Below are positions 21,174 to 21,603 of a stretch of 21,603 nucleotides of DNA, piece after piece; positions within the stretch are counted from its first letter, which is position 1; each line of letters opens with the position of its first letter. The notes under the pieces were generated by a model. That model did not search any database. It saw only the letters and a list, made by a program, of their open reading frames with translations, and was not told where the DNA came from. Source of the stretch: CF-161 sp035638495 (lineage in GTDB: Bacteria > Chloroflexota > Dormibacteria > Dormibacterales > Dormibacteraceae); the NCBI GenBank assembly GCA_035638495.1, contig DASQZW010000342.1, forward strand, positions 1 to 21,603, given 5' to 3'. The translations under genes and the position numbers were made by a program.

Positions 21174-21603
21174 CCGCCCCGCCCAGCCGGCGCTCGAGCA
21201 GCGCGCGCTCGGCGCGGTTGGCCGTCAGGCTCAGGGCCCGCTCCTCTGCCGTCCGCGCCTCGTCGGGGCGGCCGAGCTCCTGCAGCAGCTCGGCCCGCGC
21301 GGCGTGGAAGAGGTGGTACCCGTCCAGCGCGCACGACAGCGCGTCCACCTCGGCCAGCGCCGCCGCGGAGCCGGCGACCCAGCGCAGTGCCACCGCCCGG
21401 TTCAGCCGGACGACGGGCGACGGGCTGATGCGCAGCAGCAGGTCGTAGAGGACGACGATCTGCGGCCAATCGGTGTCCGCCCACGACGGGGCCTCGGCGT
21501 GACAGGCGGCGATGGCGGCCTGCAGCTGGTACGGGCCCGGCCGGCGCATCGCGCCGGCCCGCTCGACCAGCCGGATCGCGGCCGCGATGGCCACGCCGTC
21601 CCA
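21148..21603 (-). CDS. ECF RNA polymerase sigma factor with TPR-like C-terminus (5' end outside window)
   Basis: The last 151 residues are visible, starting at the window edge (WDGVAIAAAIRLVERAGAM). GPYQLQAAIAACHAEAPSWADTDW and IVVLYDLLLRISPSPVVRLNRAVAL are highly characteristic of the C-terminal extension (DUF6596 type) of the ECF42-like sigma factors. A TPR-like tail (YHLFHAARAELLQELGRPDEARTAEERAL) follows. The sigma2 and sigma4 DNA-binding domains lie outside the window. In this group a DGPF/YCII-domain gene is usually adjacent; if present, it would be beyond the right edge. Overlaps the convergent TetR gene by 26 nt. Confidence 0.9.
   Translation of the reverse strand, partial: WDGVAIAAAIRLVERAGAMRRPGPYQLQAAIAACHAEAPSWADTDWPQIVVLYDLLLRISPSPVVRLNRAVALRWVAGSAAALAEVDALSCALDGYHLFHAARAELLQELGRPDEARTAEERALSLTANRAERALLERRLGGAVSSPASPG

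Overview
This is a very GC-rich window with GC-saturated third codon positions and many GTG starts. It also has several TAnnnT -10 elements sitting 6-9 nt before a start codon, which suggests leaderless or short-leader mRNAs. Together with the TrpRS type (KMSTS loop), an R2lox, a UGSC-type selenoprotein and a threonine synthase/MoaD pair, this suggests an uncultured or poorly studied actinomycetote (Thermoleophilia-like) or chloroflexote (Limnocylindria-like). I cannot choose between them from the sequence alone. No rRNA, tRNA, CRISPR array or intact mobile element was seen.

Layout. (1) 1-4733, minus strand: nuoJ-nuoK-nuoL-nuoM-nuoN (nuoN cut by the window edge), the membrane arm of a complex I-like enzyme. 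Every junction is a 4-nt NTGA overlap. (2) 4782-6966, minus: OmpR-type response regulator, sensor kinase and a small two-helix membrane protein, reading toward the nuo genes. (3) 7054-7608, minus: RimJ/RimL-like acetyltransferase. (4) 7763-9708, minus: a two-gene operon of a thioredoxin-like fusion protein and a UGSC-family selenoprotein. The selenoprotein has an in-frame TGA at 8000-8002 followed by a perfect 8-bp hairpin. Facing it is an R2-like ligand-binding oxidase (9811-10884, plus). (5) 10971-12020, minus: mnmA, with a LexA-type palindrome just beyond its end. (6) 12039-14921: a small TPR-like fragment (plus), then thrC, a MoaD/ThiS-like sulfur carrier and a secreted polysaccharide deacetylase (all minus). 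(7) 14958-16718, plus: S9 prolyl-oligopeptidase-like peptidase. (8) 16870-19491, plus: MarR regulator, MFS exporter and phosphoesterase. (9) 19616-21173, plus: trpS and a TetR regulator. (10) 21148-21603, minus: C-terminal part of an ECF sigma factor with a TPR-like extension.

Two observations stand out. The first is the probable selenocysteine gene, which conventional gene calling would split or truncate; its operon partner has a CPTC thioredoxin motif, so the pair looks like a thiol/selenol redox module. The second is that NuoK, NuoL and NuoM have all lost the charged residues regarded as essential for proton translocation in E. coli complex I (Glu to Ala/Leu/Pro, Lys to Arg, Glu to Gly), while the fold and operon order are kept. 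This suggests an unusual, perhaps non-pumping or re-purposed, complex I-like membrane arm that may be controlled by the adjacent two-component system.
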